A stretch of 64,000 nt of DNA from assembly GCA_037074765.1 (NCBI GenBank), contig JBAMDO010000568.1:62001-126000 (forward strand). The letters run 5' to 3'. The translations under genes and the position numbers were made by a program. Below the pieces are notes generated by a model that saw only the letters and a program-made list of their open reading frames with translations, ran no database searches and was not told the origin of the DNA. Shown here piece after piece: positions 51,801 to 64,000 of the stretch (the stretch's first letter is position 1; each line of letters begins with the position of its first letter). The stretch comes from Mansonella perstans. Its lineage: Eukaryota > Nematoda > Chromadorea > Rhabditida > Onchocercidae.

Positions 51801-54800
51801 CTAATAGTATCTATAGGAGGAAAATAAAGTAGTAGTGACTGAAAATACGTGTCAAATGATCGAGTGAGTGTTAAAATATCCCCATTGTCCTCTGGTATAT
51901 ACCCTCCCGAGTACTCCAAACACCTGTAAGAGAGGATGACATTTCGTCCTAAATTATAGTCGATGAGTCCCTTTACAGAGCATGCTCAGAACCAAATAGT
52001 GCGTCTATACAAATAGCAATCAGTTTTCCCAGAGTGACTGGTTAGTTACTGTGATGGAAACAAAGTTATTATAAAAAGGTCATGAACTCTTACCAGTAAT
52101 TTCCGTTCATTTCTCATCTTGTACTTCGTTTAAGTGCAATAGTCTTCTTGGTCAATGCAAGAATTATTTCCATTGATAATTTATCTTCATTGTTCGTTAC
52201 CAAAAATAGCATTCGATATCAGTTCTATCCTCTCTTATAAAGTGATTCTTAATTTCACTTCTCATATAATATTCCAACATTAGAATTGTCAATATATGAT
52301 GAATGAATGCTGATCTTGCGTGTAATGCGTATTGTGTGCAAAAGAACGACTAAGTCACTTAATCACTTTACATAAAGACTTGATTACTTAATAAATCTAA
52401 GTTAGATGAAAGGATGATAGTTAAGGCACAACATAAAAAGTGAAACAGATAGAAAATGATGATAATTAGCGAGAAAACATAGTTTCAGCAGGTGTTTTAG
52501 ATTGATTTCACAAATAGAATTTGAATTCTTAAGTAGAATGTAGAAAAAGATAGATAACTGTTCTTCTCTCATTTTATCACTTTCATTACAATCATAGTTT
52601 TTACATTCTTTATTTACTTGTAGTCGAATCTTGAATGAAGTTGTAACAAAATACCTGATTTGCCTTATTTTCTTTTCAAAATGATTTTGATCGGACCAGC
52701 TCACTTGTCCTTTACATCGCAATTATCTCCATGGTTTACTTTCGATGACAATATAAATATAAATCAAATTCCAAAGAAGTTTAGAAGTTGTAGATGAAAC
52801 CAAATATTTGGAGGAATAATAATGAAAGAGAACTGATGGCAGAGTCTGACTGAACACGTTTAAATTTATTTGAATTTAAATGTTTAAAGACTGCGATATG
52901 GAATTGTTTCACTTAGTTGAGAAGAACTGTGTTTGGGAAGGAAGAATTGCAACAGTCCATTTACAATGTTATTACATAAATTTATTCTAATTTTGATATG
53001 AATTCTTTTTAATTTGAAAAAAAACTCGAAAAAATCTATTTTTTAAGCTTAAAATCAATGAAAACATCGGTAACGCCTATATTAATTGCTCACTGACTAA
53101 GAATTTTTGTAAATGGAACTTTGATTTTTTTAAAATTTAATAGTTTCGAAAACTTCACTTACAGTTAATTATTTCTGCTTCCAGCCGCTGCTAAATCATT
53201 AATTAGCATGAATGAATAACTAAATATGCAGTAAGAATGAAATAATCACACATTTGGATATATATACAATTGAATATATATACAACGTACGCACACATAC
53301 ACATACACATACACACAGACATACACATACACATACACATACACAGACGTACACGTACACGTACACATACACATACACATATGCATTTACGTATATGCAT
53401 GAGATCAATCAAAAAAAGCGCTGGGTGTTTTATTGCTAAGTTTGTAATTTTTTTTTAATCGTCATCAGAATAGGAAAAGTGCTATGTTCCAGTTTTGTTC
53501 ATGATATATTTAGTATTTGAATAAATTGATTTGTTTTGAAAAAAAAAAGAGCAAAGAAGTTATCTGAATTGGATCATTAAGTCTATTTATTGATTTAACA
53601 AATTTTTGAGATGGAAAAAATGATGGCAATGAAAATTCTTCATCGTATATATTTGCATCCAAAAAAAGAAAGAATGAGGAAACAGAGAATTTCAATATAA
53701 AAGAAACAACTGGGCACGACGATGATTGTATAAGTGAGATAGCCTTAAAAAATATTCGCCATTTCTATTTATATGCTATGTTCCTTTGACACAAACGAAT
53801 GTTTGAAATGCAAAATTACTAATCATTTAAAACGCTGAAAATACTTCGTCAAGGTCAATTCTGCGCTTCGCATACTTGTTACGGAAATTCATCAATTTTT
53901 TCTTACCCAACACAACAATTTGTTTCTCTTTTCTTTGCAGGTTTTACATTTTTTTTACGCTTTACATACCACAGAGATTCGTTTCTTCCATTGCCGTTAA
54001 TTAAGCAAATCCACGAATCCAGTTACTGAATCACTGTGAACTGATTGTCGTTTTCATCATCGTGGCTTAGCTTCATGAACAAAGATTTAGAAAGTTTCAT
54101 CGACATTCAATGAATCCATTGAATCTGCGCAATGAATTTCTCAAATGAGGAGCAGCGTGTAAAAAACTGTCTTCACTGTTACTTCATTGATTCATCTATC
54201 AAGCTTGGTCAGTGACAGCGAGATCTTTAAACCATAAATTTTGATTACAGTGTTCTTCTTTTGAAAGGATAACCTTAAAAGGACTAAACAAGCCGGATTG
54301 TCTGCCGGGTTTACAATAAGAGTTTGTCTTTCTCTTAAAATGTTAGCCTGAGGGCTAACGGATCTATCCTATTCGTGGACACACTTTGTTTGACCTCTCG
54401 ACTATGACCTATCTGGTGTGATAATCACGTGCAATAATTTTTAAAAATTGTATAGAAATAATTAAGAAAAAGACTCAACAAAAACAGAAAAAGAAAATAA
54501 AAGTACTTGGCTATGGTTGTTCGCATTACTTCTTGATCAGTGCAAACAGCTTCGAAAATACCTCAAAAATATAACTATCTTTTCATGTTCTTTCTACTTT
54601 CCTGTACTTGCATAAAGGTTGAAAATTCTTCATAGTATCTTTTCAATTAAATGGTTAAAACACAATTTTAGGATATGGCAGATCCTAGCTTCAATATATA
54701 CATCATCCACTTCTATTCTTCAATACACACATCTACTGCTATTAAGTTTATTGGTTGGATCGTGATAACACATATATTTACTCCTGAATTTATTTGGCAA

Positions 54801-56813
54801 AAATATCCACTTTATGTGATCGTGCTATTCTTTATTTAACGATCTGAAGAAATAACCACTGCAATCTAAACTAGTCTGAACAACAGAAACAGATCAGTCA
54901 GAAGGATCGATCGGAAACAACAATTGCCTTCGCATTAAGTTTAGAAAATTTAAAAATATGGTGAATGCAGTGTAATAGATGATTTTATAAAAGCATAGCA
55001 ATTATAAAAAGTAATAATGCTAACGAGCAGGTCAACGGTCACAATGTAACAAAGAAACTATCGGAAACTAAAAAAAAAAACGCCTAAATTACATCAGAAA
55101 GAGAATTTTGCAAAATCTTTCATTTGAATTGATTTTTAGTCTTATGTTCGATCAGAAAAGATCAAATAATTCTAAATGAAATTCATAGGCTTTTTGCAAG
55201 CTACAACGAAATATTCCAACATTTTTTTAATTCTTCGAAGAATAATGAATTCGGAATTCCAGTAGTTTCATTTTCAATTTTTTTTCATGAAATTTTTCGA
55301 CAATAATTTGAGAAGCAAATTATTTTCTGAAAATATGCAAATCACTAAATGATATTTTATTTTGATTACTACAACATACTAACAACTTTTTGAAATTTAA
55401 TCGAATAAATAAAAGATAAATTTAACAGAAAGGATAACATATAACTTCAGTGCTTTTTTTTCACTCTTCATAAAGTTATAAAAGCTAAAATATTTATAAA
55501 AAAAAAATTGATTGTACTATAAAGTTCAAACAAATTCCAGTTTAAATTCCATCACAATTCATATCAATTTCCAAATTTCCACTTCAACTCATATTTAATC
55601 ACTGTGGTATACTTTCGTTATACGATCGATAAGATCTACAGCTTTAGTGTTTTTTTTAACCAAAAAGATACAATAAATTGAAATTATCAAGGTCGGAAGA
55701 AAATGATAAAATTAAAGTACAGCTAGAAGTAAACAGAGAAACAAAGGAAATTCAAAGTACTGGCAGCGGAAGCATACATTTAGTAGATATCTCTTTAGAT
55801 TTTAAATTTATAATTGAATTAAATGAAGAAAGTGAATTAGAATTGTAGCAATATTTAAAATTGGACTAATTTAATCATTCAGCAATACAATGATCATTTT
55901 ATTTCAAACTTTTCAATTGTCTGTAATTTCCAATTACAAAAATTAAGAAGAAATCTTTATGGATTATTGTTTTTGTTTTTCTCGTAAATTTAATCATAAC
56001 TTTTTTAAATCCTTTATTTTTCACTTTTTTTTGCTAAATATTTTACTCGCATCTTTAATTTCCTCATTGGTTTATCAATTGATACTTTCCATTTCACATT
56101 AAATTAAATATTGAAATGTTAGCGTAATTCTTTATAATTCATGTTATCATTGCTATATCTTTAAGCAATAGTTTTTATTTTTGAAATCAATTTCAATTAT
56201 AGGTGAAAAGTACCATAACCATTATTCAATTTATTCATTTCTATAACCTGCACTGTTAAATTGAAATTTAGGATATTTCGCTCAAATTGCTCAACTGAAA
56301 TGGAGATAGTAATTGAATACTGCTTGGGATTCATTACTATCCTTTTCTTTCTTAGGAGATAGGAGATGTGATCAGTTCTTGAGACAATTAGACGGTCTTC
56401 AGCACACAAATAACAAAATATCATCCAATGCAACCTATAATCAACATATTTCAGGATGCACGTAGCAATCCAATTCTCACGTAAGTTTTCCGTAATATTT
56501 CGCTACTTACCGGACCGTATTTCACACTTGCCAACATAATATGGACACAAACATGCCTCTGTTTTTAACGGGCCGCGAAGGTAGGGTTGACAAGTAGGAG
56601 CATACGTTTATGATTACAATCTAGGCTTGATGGGTTTTTGTTTATAGCTCTGTCGATATGCTAAGCAATTTAATGTACTTTTCCACCGCGATTGTCATTT
56701 ACTTCTCGATAGCATAGATAATACTTGGTTATATTAAATGGTAAAGCGTACGCTACGTGAGCCTTCTGTTATGTAAAGTGAGTATCTTATTGCTGTTTTA
56801 CAGGCATCTAACG
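48823..56813. other. 8-kb gene-poor intergenic region
   Basis: AT-rich with no exon matched to a family on either strand. It contains the ACATAC microsatellite at 53292-53380, a small perfect stem-loop GTTAGCC/GGCTAAC at 54342-54359, and somewhat less AT-rich patches near 51890-52010 and 54180-54430 that show no coding frame. The promoters of the PDZ scaffold (minus) and eL31 (plus) must be at its ends. Confidence 0.55.
53292..53380. repeat. ACATAC/ACAC microsatellite
   Basis: Runs of ACATAC hexamers with interspersed ACAC, CAGAC and GTAC variants. The His/Thr/Tyr open frames across it are artefacts of the repeat. Confidence 0.95.
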
Positions 56814-57787
56814 ATGGCACCATCAAAAAAAGGGCCGAAACAAGAAAAGAAGCCAAGAAGTGCAATGAGTGAAGTGGTAACACGTGAATATACGGTTAAT
56901 TTACATCGGCGATTGCATGGCGTGTAAGTTTTTATCACGTTTTAGAAATGCAAACATAGATGATTGTTTCAAGAATGATTTTTGCATTCTTATATTTCTG
57001 CCTGTACTGCATCGTATTTATTTGTCTCTTTTCTACCGCAGAACTATTATATGGATAGTTGTTAAGAATTTCAGCTATTAATCTGTTCATTTAACGGTTA
57101 CTGGTTCAGGTTTCAAGCAGTTTGGATTCGATTAAGATTTTTGTGAAATGTACTGTTACCTAAATTTGTTAAATATTTAAATGAAGTCAATTGCAGTGGT
57201 TTCAAAAAGCGCGCTCCTAAAGCTATCAAAGCGATTAGGAAATTCGCAGAAGAACAGATGGGAACGAAAGATGTACGCGTTCATATACGTCTGAATGAAT
57301 TTTTGTGGTCCAAAGGCGTGAAGTAAGTATCATTGTGTAAAATTCACTTAATGAGATTCTTGTGAAGGGTGTTCTTATTGTGAATATTCACAGTTAAATT
57401 AACCTCTGAGTAGTAGGATGATTAAATTTGCTCGGTAGTTTTCTTGAAAGACTGAGATTGTAATTTTATTACGATCTGATTGTCGGTGCTGTTGATTATT
57501 TTATGACCAGAATTATATATTTTGAAATATTAAGTCTTAATTTATATCTCGATACGTTGCAGATTCTTGTCCATGCCTGTTATATTTTTAAATCTTACTC
57601 ATTTTTCATTGTTTTTAATTATGAAGTTGAAATTTCCAGGAATGTTCCATATCGTGTACGCGTACGTCTGTCAAGACGACGTAATGATGACGAAAGTTCT
57701 GCAGATCGATTATACACATTGGTTACGCACGTTCCTGTTACAACATTTAAGAAGTTGACAACGGTGAATGTTGATAATGAGGAATGA
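56814..57787 (+). CDS. rpl-31: 60S ribosomal protein eL31
   Basis: Three exons: 56814-56923, 57197-57322 and 57640-57787 (127 residues; family about 120-125). Blocks [52 protein letters not shown] and [16 protein letters not shown] are diagnostic of eL31. The protein sits on the large subunit near the peptide exit tunnel and contacts nascent-chain factors. The lysine-rich N-terminus [17 protein letters not shown] is typical. A strong acceptor TTTTACAG ends at 56803, ten bases before the ATG, so the message is probably trans-spliced with a very short leader. No anomalies. Confidence 0.97.
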
Positions 57788-58970
57788 TTTTGTGTTTTGG
57801 TGATTGTTTTGTTTTTAAAGTATAAAGGAATATTTGGAAAAGAATTTGTAATTCACGACTATCAGCAACAAATACTATTTTCTGCATTGATCTAATTATT
57901 TGTACTAAAAGGATTTGGCATAATTTTTTGCCTTGTTGATTGGCGTTCAAAAAGACGGAATGAAGGATACTCCCGTGCTTATTGTTCAATTTCTTCGGCG
58001 AGCCAAAATAATCTTGGTTACCATCAGCATCTTTACTCATTTTTTTTTTTAAAACACTGCTGCAGTACTGATTTATAAACAACAGTTGATCAGTTGAGTG
58101 CTTTTGCGTTATTCGTGGATTATAGTGGTTGTGATTACAACAGTGTCAGATGAGAGGAGAGCTTAAACGATCTGTTTTTGGGTCGACAATAAATGTGAAG
58201 ATTGGTTTAAGCATGAGAAAAGCCTTTGCAAGATTTCAAGAATACTAGAACCTGGAATTGTCAAGAAGGATGAGCTTGCTGGTGGATTCTTTGCATTTGC
58301 ACACACTCGGATTCTTTGCATCCTAACGTTTTGCTGGTTAAGTGCTGTTGTGTGCCTAAATAAGTCTGGTTCTCAATATCAGTTCATTCAAGTTCTGAAA
58401 CGTGACATGGGCATGACTAGAAATGTTTGTAAAGAATATTCCAGTTTGCTCTTTGCTTGGACCTGCTGACTTTTAGGTTTTAAAACGTCCTTTTTAATCT
58501 ACCGGACGAACTTTTATGGGTCATTTAATTTTTAGCCCCATAATGCATGATCACTGGAAACTTTTATATAACTTATGCGATTGTTTCAATTGCCTGTTGC
58601 TTTGTCTTGTTGATTTGCAGTTTGCTAGATTAATCCTATCTCTTTTATCCATACCTATATGCAGTTTTTAATCGTTACTATTTATGCCCATTAACCTAAT
58701 TGTTAAAGTTCGTTAACGGAAGTTATTGGACTTTTCTACATTTCAAACTCGGCTTAAATTTATTAATATTTAATACTTAGTTGAAATTAAATTAAAATGA
58801 AATCCAAAGTTTTATGAAACTGATCTTACAATGTCGAAGAACGCAATAGTTCTGTCAAATACTATAACAAAGATTATTAAAGTCAATGTAAAACAAAAGT
58901 GTTTCAGATGTTTTTTTTTTGTGAAATTTAACGATTTTTATGTTTGATAAAAAATAACAAAATTTAAGCC
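57788..58970. other. Intergenic region after eL31
   Basis: The eL31 3' untranslated region followed by AT-rich sequence. Nothing coding recognised. A 110-codon minus-strand open frame ending at 57747 overlaps the eL31 last exon in antisense and is treated as a shadow. Confidence 0.5.
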
Positions 58971-59382
58971 ATGGAAGTTTCGGATGCCACTGGAAAATGC
59001 ATTTATGACAATATGAAAGATACGACGTTGGAACATTATCATGTGATTATTAAAAATCATTTTGCAAAGATTTCGTGTCGAAAGTCACTTATTACCGTCC
59101 ATGGAATTTTCCGATGGTTAAATGAATTCGACTGAGAGTCTCCAATAGTAATGAGATTTGGTGGAATAAATGAGAATGGTTTAAATTGAATTTAATTGCA
59201 GTTTGCAAGATATAAATCACAAAGGCGCACATTTCTTAGAGTTGAATTTAGACGACTTTGGCCAGCAAAATGCAAAATATGACAGTACAGCATTTTTTTA
59301 TTCCTGCGGAAATACTAATGAACTGTTCGAAAGTTCGCAAGGCTTAAAAGTTAACGGAAAAGAAACAATGCAATTAGTGTAG
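58971..59382 (+). CDS. Candidate small two-exon gene of unknown function
   Basis: ATG at 58971 (context AAGCCATGG) opens 54 codons beginning MEVSDATGKCIYDNMKDTTL. A GT in phase after 59116 and the acceptor TTTAATTGCAG ending at 59201 remove an 85-base intron. The joined second exon (59202-59382) adds 60 codons with hydrophilic, mixed composition (HFLELNLDDFGQQNAKYD) and ends at TAG. The predicted protein is about 108 residues with five cysteines, no signal peptide and no transmembrane segment. I recognise no domain. Evidence is limited to frame, splice phase and composition less AT-driven than the surroundings. It may be a real small gene, an exon pair of something larger, or chance. Confidence 0.35.
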
Positions 59383-59408
59383 TATAAGAAACTGATCAAG
59401 TGATATAT

Positions 59409-59482
59409 CGAAAGAATAAATCATTATGTTTTTCGAAAGAGTAAATCATTATGTTTTTCGAAAGAGTAAATCATTATGTTTT
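59409..59482. repeat. 25-bp tandem repeat, three copies
   Basis: Units CGAAAGARTAAATCATTATG followed by TTTTT at 59409-59433, 59434-59458 and 59459-59482, the first differing by one base (AATAAA instead of AGTAAA). It lies just beyond the candidate small gene. Confidence 0.95.
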
Positions 59483-60687
59483 ATAGTTAGCATTCTCTAA
59501 TCATATCTCTGAGTCTTGTAAAAATAGCATTTCACTAAACTACTCAGTAAAATTTATCTTTTTAAACTTTTTTTAAAAAAAAATAATTTTAAAAAATGAG
59601 AAATATGAAGAGAAAGAACTAGATGGTCACGAAATATTATGCCGCATTATATTGTACATTTCGGTATATTTAAGGAAGGATCAAAAGAAAATGACGTAAA
59701 ATGCGAAAATATGAAAGATTGTTTTAAGGAAAAGGACCTAGATTCATAAAATTAAATTGTTTTACTCGAGCGTTTTGAAAAATAGTTGGCATAAAAAATG
59801 CATATTATATATGGTTCAGTATTTCTATATAACTAGAAATTCGCTGCAATGGTGTTTGACTCATGATTTTTTCAATTTTTGATAATGATTGTGAACGGAG
59901 TACTTTCATGTTTATATGCTTAAGCTCCCTTTCAACAGTTTTTAACAGTAAAAAAAAATAGTTTTTTGTCGTAACAGTCAACTTGAACAAATCTGATTAC
60001 AAAAAGTGTAACAGAAATGCTAATAAATTAAGTAGAAGAAAGACCCATAAGATTGTGTAATTGAAAAAAAAATATGTAATTAAACTATTTTGGTATAACA
60101 GATCAAGGATGACTGCATTGATCTTAAAAAAATCTGAACAACATATTCCTTGAAATTCAGATAAGAAGCGAAGGTCAACAAAAAACTGAAATTGGAAATT
60201 CTTCAAGCTTCATTAATACCTAAAAAGAATAACAATTCTACAGAACCTAACGGGAACATGTAATTATGCAGGAAAGAACAATGCAAAAATATTTCAATCA
60301 GTTTCAGACAGGTATCACTGGTACGTATTAAAATGCTCATATCATATTGCAATAGACGGATTATTCAGGAGAAATTAAATTCATAGTGCTTTATGTGAAC
60401 ATTGTAATATATGGCTTACATACAGAAATTTTTTCAGCTAAGGATATAAAATGTCAGAAAGAATTAAAATAGAGGCACGTAAATGAACAGAATATATCAG
60501 TAAATTTGTGTATTTAAATCTCCAATGCAAAAATATTTCAATCATCTCAGATAGGTTTCACTGATCTTTTTGCTAGCTATGCTAATAGTCCCATAATTTG
60601 AGAGGAATGTTTTAAAATTAGTTAAATAGGAACTTCTGCCTGCTAAAATTAATAGGAAAATGAAATTCCTATCTTGAAAATAATCCT
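59483..60687. other. Intergenic region before the DNAJC10-like gene end
   Basis: AT-rich with no exon recognised. It includes two similar stretches (AATGCAAAAATATTTCAATCA near 60280 and again near 60525) and the 3' untranslated region of the minus-strand gene that ends at 60688. Confidence 0.5.
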
Positions 60688-63600
60688 TTATAATTCAGTC
60701 TTATAAAGTCGATCTATTTTAACCAGTTCTTTTTCAACCTGATGCACAATAACATCTGCATTCTGCGATTCAACAGGAACTCCACTAACTAATTGAGCAT
60801 GGCTACCTCGTGAGCCACCATAAAATCGAATGGTAGGATAAACGGTTACACCAACACTACGACAGACATTTGGCCAAAGTCCACAATCGACTTTTGCAAG
60901 CTCCACACGACCTTCCAAAACCTGGGAAAAAAGTAGAAAGTAACAACAATGGGAAATTACAAAAAAATTACAAATAGATACCGTTATTTGCATTTCTGCT
61001 AAACAAACTATAACTGAAAACTTCAAAATTACTGCACAAAAATCGATTTGCATACAATGCTTAGCGAAATGAAAATCATCAGATAGGATCACGAAATTCT
61101 TAAGTAAAATTAAGATAATGAAGAGGATATAAACTAACAATGGTAATGTGTGTTGTTACAAAATTATTTCAGTACTTATGCACGACTGCAAATAAGAAAA
61201 GAGTTTTTTTTTACAAATCAACAGTACATTCCACGACGTTCTACGCTTTATCTACAACCATGTCGATCAACAGTTAAAACAATTCCTCTCTCTTTCTTCA
61301 CACTTGATACTTTTCCGGCATCATATCGCCTAGTTCAACGAAAACACTTCTTATTATAAAACCTACTAACAAAGTGACAATTAACTGTTACCGACAGGAA
61401 TGGCAGGGATTTGTTATTTAAAACTGATCAGTTTATTATACTTACTCATTTTGTTACCATACTTCATGTGCTCACTAATTTATTGCGTGCTTCATATCGT
61501 TTTTCTTTCTACTGCTGTAACATTGTGTGAGGATAGTATTATAACCTGAATAAATCTCTAACGTCAATAAGGCAAATAATATAGGAAAAGCCGCTCATCC
61601 CGCTCATGAAAATATTTCTCTAAAACTCAAACAGTCAAGTACTTAATCAAGTAATCGATTGTCAATTTTTCAAACGCTGAACGAAAACACGATAAGAATT
61701 GGGGAAAATAAGCTGCTTACCTACATCGGAACGCTGAAAATGAATACAGCCGATTAGAGAAGGTTTTGTTTGTCGGTTCTACGCATGTGTTAAAATTTTG
61801 CAGTATCATAAGTTCATTTCTTAACATACCTCCGCAACGTGCTCAAAAATAGGCGCAAATTCAATGCAATGTGAGCACCAAGTAACAAAAAAGTCGACCA
61901 GCCATGGTTTATCGTCATCTAATACCTTCTCAAAGAAATCGTTTCCGATGCTCACAACTTTTGATGGCAAATAATTTCTCAGCCATACTTCCATAGATCG
62001 GTGATCACGCCACCAGTTTGAAGGATAATCTCTACAAAGCTCATCTTCATGATTAATCCTTCGAAAAAAACATAAAAAAGCTTGGATATTAAACAAATTC
62101 TAAGCAAATAAAGAGAGCTGTTACTACATACGATTTAAACAAATTATAAGCAAACAAAGAGTTCTTATTTCATTTGTCTTAGCAGAATGAGAAAATACCG
62201 CACAATCGTATTTCAGATTACCTAATATATCAATTTTTTTAAACAATAAAGGAAGATGAAAGCTAGATACTCACACGGTATAAGAACCGGAAGAATACAG
62301 CCGGATCGTTGGATAACTCTGAATACCTAAATTCGTGCATAGCTGTCGATAATGATCACAATCGACCATTCCAAAATAAACGAATTCTTTCGTGCGCATA
62401 TTTCGAGCGAGCTTCTTGTACTCAGGTGCTAACTGTTACCGTTTCAAAATAAAGTTTTGTATCATTTTAAAAAACACAAAATAGTTGATGTAAATTTAGA
62501 TAGGTCAAAAAATCAAGCGCTTAAAAATTTACCATTTCTAACTTTCATAAAACAGAGCATACCTGATTACAAGGTCCACACCACGGTGCATAAAAATCAA
62601 CCAGCCAAACAATGCCCTGTTTTCTATCCAAAACTAATGTATCGAAATCCGATGGTGATAAGTCGACCACTCTTGGATTACGTGCATCCTGATTATATTT
62701 TTTGATATATTTATTGAACACTTAGTAATAAATCATTAAAATTTTTCTAAACTTAGCAATAACAGATTTTATGGACTAACTTCAATGAATTCCACTATCG
62801 TGTTAACATCCAAATAGCCTGCACGTGCAGAAGACCTACCACCGCTGTGCCATATTATATTTGGATAGCTGTAAAAATGTAATTATAATATAATTAAAAA
62901 AATGACAAGTGTACAGAGAAATTCAAAAGTCATAGCGCACGAAATAATACTTTTGATCATAAACACTCAATAGTATTAGTCAAATATTCTTCCTTTTTTC
63001 ATTAATTTATGGAAGCGACTAGTCCGGAAATATCTCATTCACTGTGGAAAATTCAAAAAAAAGGAAAACTCACAATTTTTAAATCATTCTAAAAACTTAC
63101 ACGTTAGAATTCGCTTTTCTGCAAATGTCACTATATTGATCGCAGTCAACAGTACCAATTTTTATACTTTCCACATAATTATGCAATCTTCTTAACTCTT
63201 TTAACAAACGTAAACAAGGTGGACACCACTGCAAATAAAATCGAGAGCACCATAGTTATGGATAAATAAATCCATGAAAAATAATAATTGGCTTACTGGA
63301 GCATAATAATCGATGAGCCATTCATCGCCCGAATCAATCGCAGATGCATGGCTTTCGGAAGTAAGAGTAACAAGCGGTGAAGAATGACTTTCCATAGCAA
63401 AAAGGGCAATATCATGCACAGTTTCCATTTTGCCTGCAATGAAATAAGAGTTCTTAAAGATTTCGAAGACTTTTAACGAGGAATTCCTAATCCGGAATGC
63501 AAGCCTTAGCTAATTCACAATATTGCATTAAGTTCGTGCAGAATTTAAAACGAATTTAGTCAAAGAATAAAATAAGATGTTTAAAGAAGTATTTGTAGGA

Positions 63601-63728
63601 TATAATAAAAACAAACCGTGATATATTTCATAGCTTCCATGTTTTTTGAACAGAATCCATTTTGGAAGTTTGGTCAGTTTCAAGTTTTCACATATACTCT
63701 TTGCTTTGAAACAATCAGCAAAATATAT
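60688..63728 (-). CDS. dnj-27: DNAJC10/ERdj5-like ER thioredoxin-repeat reductase, 3' part
   Basis: Exons, minus strand: 63728-63617, 63433-63297, 63228-63101, 62868-62781, 62688-62563, 62432-62275, 62058-61830 and 60921-60688, all in phase (403 residues to the stop). Order: the end of a thioredoxin-like domain without a visible CXXC (LPKWILFKKHG); a domain with YYAPWCPPC; one with VDFYAPWCGPC; a last one with VDFFVTWCSHC, each followed by the conserved V/KVDC strand and a cis-proline YPT/YPN. The C-terminus is KTEL, a plausible KDEL-type ER retrieval signal. This is the ERdj5 layout, where a J domain (here beyond the right edge) recruits BiP and the thioredoxin domains reduce disulfides of misfolded proteins for ER-associated degradation. 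Human ERdj5 carries CHPC and CGPC in its last two domains; here they are CGPC and CSHC. The symbol follows the C. elegans orthologue as I remember it. Confidence 0.92.
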
Positions 63729-64000
63729 CTGCACAAACACAAAAACTTTTGTGACATGTGAACAGATCTAACAAACCATGAGAACAACACTTTATGATAA
63801 GAAGACGTGTTTGGCGGTTGCAACTGAACTACTGATTAATTAGGCAACGTCTATGCTTCGTAGGTTCATGCGCACTTTGTAACTACTACTTTTTGTTCTG
63901 CTGATTCCATTGCAAAAAATCATTTTATAATGAAACTTGATCTCTGGTTTGTTTGCCTATTCACCAGTCGCAAATTGTTGATTATTATAAAGCAAAGAAT
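63729..64000. other. Intron of the DNAJC10-like gene at the window edge
   Basis: Sequence upstream of the last recognised acceptor (minus strand, at 63729) shows no exon. The J-domain and first thioredoxin exons must lie to the right of the window. Confidence 0.6.

Noticed and set aside
52402..52722. 106-codon minus-strand open frame
   Set aside because: AT-driven composition, no domain and no splice context.
53203..53458. Cys/Val and Thr/His-rich open frames on both strands
   Set aside because: Produced by the ACATAC microsatellite.

Overview
The window is AT-rich eukaryotic DNA. Its genes are split by many introns of about 50-800 bp with TTTCAG-type acceptors, and 5' leaders often begin just after a pyrimidine-AG acceptor close to the start codon. 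Gene content, this architecture and the likely spliced-leader sites point to a nematode. A filarial or other spirurid worm is my inference; nothing here fixes the species. I joined exons by hand by matching splice phase and family alignments, so individual junctions carry some uncertainty.

Layout from left to right: the 3' exons of a tetraspanin (+, 41-826); a long gene-poor stretch with a 40-bp tandem repeat and a long TG microsatellite; a LAPTM4-like lysosomal four-span protein with a PPPY motif (+, 7611-9552); a p24/TMED3-7-type cargo receptor (+, 11666-13399) whose first intron holds a perfect 21-bp hairpin; a CAP10/GT90 O-glucosyltransferase of the POGLUT2/KDELC type (-, 16947-14545); NOP58, the box C/D snoRNP core protein (-, 21223-17748); adenine phosphoribosyltransferase, divergent from NOP58 (+, 21578-22957); and a ZIP zinc/metal transporter (+, 24126-28239).

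A multi-PDZ scaffold resembling vertebrate PDZD2/pro-IL-16 occupies 48822-29501 on the minus strand. Two PDZ domains lie at the N-terminal end, followed by a long Ser-rich spacer and two PDZ domains at the C-terminus. The two halves are separated by 7.4 kb where I could not find the connecting exon, so they could also be two genes. After an 8-kb gene-poor stretch come ribosomal protein eL31 (+, 56814-57787), a possible small unrecognised two-exon gene (58971-59382), and the 3' part of a DNAJC10/ERdj5-type ER thioredoxin-repeat protein (-, 63728-60688), whose 5' part lies beyond the window.

The neighbours are mostly housekeeping genes (ER/Golgi folding, glycosylation and trafficking, ribosome biogenesis, purine salvage, metal transport) and do not form an evident pathway cluster. 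I saw no transposase, CRISPR array, rRNA or intact tRNA. The most interesting items are the intronic perfect hairpin, the GT90 gene lacking a conserved C-terminal stretch and a KDEL tail, the split PDZ scaffold, two unannotated coding-like segments (17.2 kb and 59 kb), and a GC-rich structured patch near 11.4 kb.
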